Positions 6,531 to 6,584 of a stretch of 6,584 nucleotides of DNA are shown here, one piece after another. Positions within the stretch are counted from its first letter, which is position 1. Every line of letters begins with the position of its first letter. Where the stretch lies: NCBI GenBank assembly GCA_900548215.1, contig URJI01000120.1, positions 1-6,584 on the forward strand, given 5' to 3'. This DNA comes from an uncultured Coprococcus sp. (GTDB taxonomy: Bacteria > Bacillota > Clostridia > Lachnospirales > Lachnospiraceae). Both the position numbers and the translations under genes were made by a program. The notes under the pieces were generated by a model. The model did no database searches. It was not told where the DNA came from and saw only the letters and a list, made by a program, of their open reading frames with translations.

Positions 6531-6584
6531 TTATTTCTTATCATTGCTCTTAGAGCCAACGGCATAACCAAGAGCAAAGCATGT
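6531..6584 (-). CDS. C-terminal end of a small protein (possible membrane-active/holin-like toxin), cut by the window edge
   Basis: Read on the - strand, the last 17 codons before a TAA at 6533-6531 give TCFALGYAVGSKSNDKK. A hydrophobic, glycine-spaced stretch followed by a polar, lysine-rich tail is the usual C-terminal form of small single-span clostridial toxin-like peptides. The stop lies 3 bases before the bidirectional terminator, in the place expected for a real gene end. Start, ribosome binding site and most of the protein are outside the window. It could be any small protein, or a chance open frame, so the assignment rests mainly on position and tail composition. Confidence 0.4.
   Translation of the reverse strand, partial: TCFALGYAVGSKSNDKK

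Noticed and set aside
1..6584. CRISPR array, insertion sequence, tRNA or rRNA
   Set aside because: No regularly spaced repeats, transposase frames, cloverleaf structures or rRNA-like sequence are visible.

Overview
The window looks like a chromosomal segment of a gut Firmicute, most likely Lachnospiraceae (Lachnospira, Agathobacter, Roseburia or Coprococcus type). The evidence is moderate-to-low GC with many ATA, AGA and AGG codons, a mosaic Big_2/beta-helix/BspA-type-LRR surface protein, a MarR/YczE-type pair, and strong AGGAGG ribosome binding sites. The taxonomic call is inference from style, not from a marker gene. Four genes lie on the + strand. A small convergent RNA/small-protein unit lies at the right edge.

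Layout. Positions 1-2676 hold the 3' part of a large extracellular repeat protein whose true start lies left of the window. Positions 2701-2740 form a strong intrinsic terminator. Just after it, at 2726-2917, is the C-terminal stub of a MarR-family regulator that has lost its DNA-binding domain. It is followed two bases later by an intact YczE/YyaS/YitT-family (DUF6198-like) membrane protein (2920-3615). The intergenic region 3616-3775 carries a good sigma-A promoter and ribosome binding site for a type I restriction-modification pair: hsdM (3776-5278) and hsdS (5268-6329), which overlap by 11 bases. No hsdR is present in the window. Positions 6330-6400 are AT-rich with nothing recognisable.

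The right edge (6401-6584) is the least ordinary part. A near-consensus extended -10 promoter is followed by an approximately 92-nt RNA made of a 5' hairpin, a linker and a long A/U-flanked hairpin that can terminate transcription in both directions. Converging on the same hairpin from the - strand is the last 17 codons of a small ORF ending in a lysine-rich tail. This arrangement resembles convergent type I toxin-antitoxin loci (Fst/par or holin-like toxin type), but the toxin body lies outside the window, so it remains a hypothesis.

How the genes work together. HsdM and HsdS would form the M2S modification methyltransferase. HsdR, if present, must be encoded elsewhere. The MarR stub and the YczE-like gene look like the remains of a regulator/membrane-protein operon whose front end was replaced by the surface-protein gene and its terminator.
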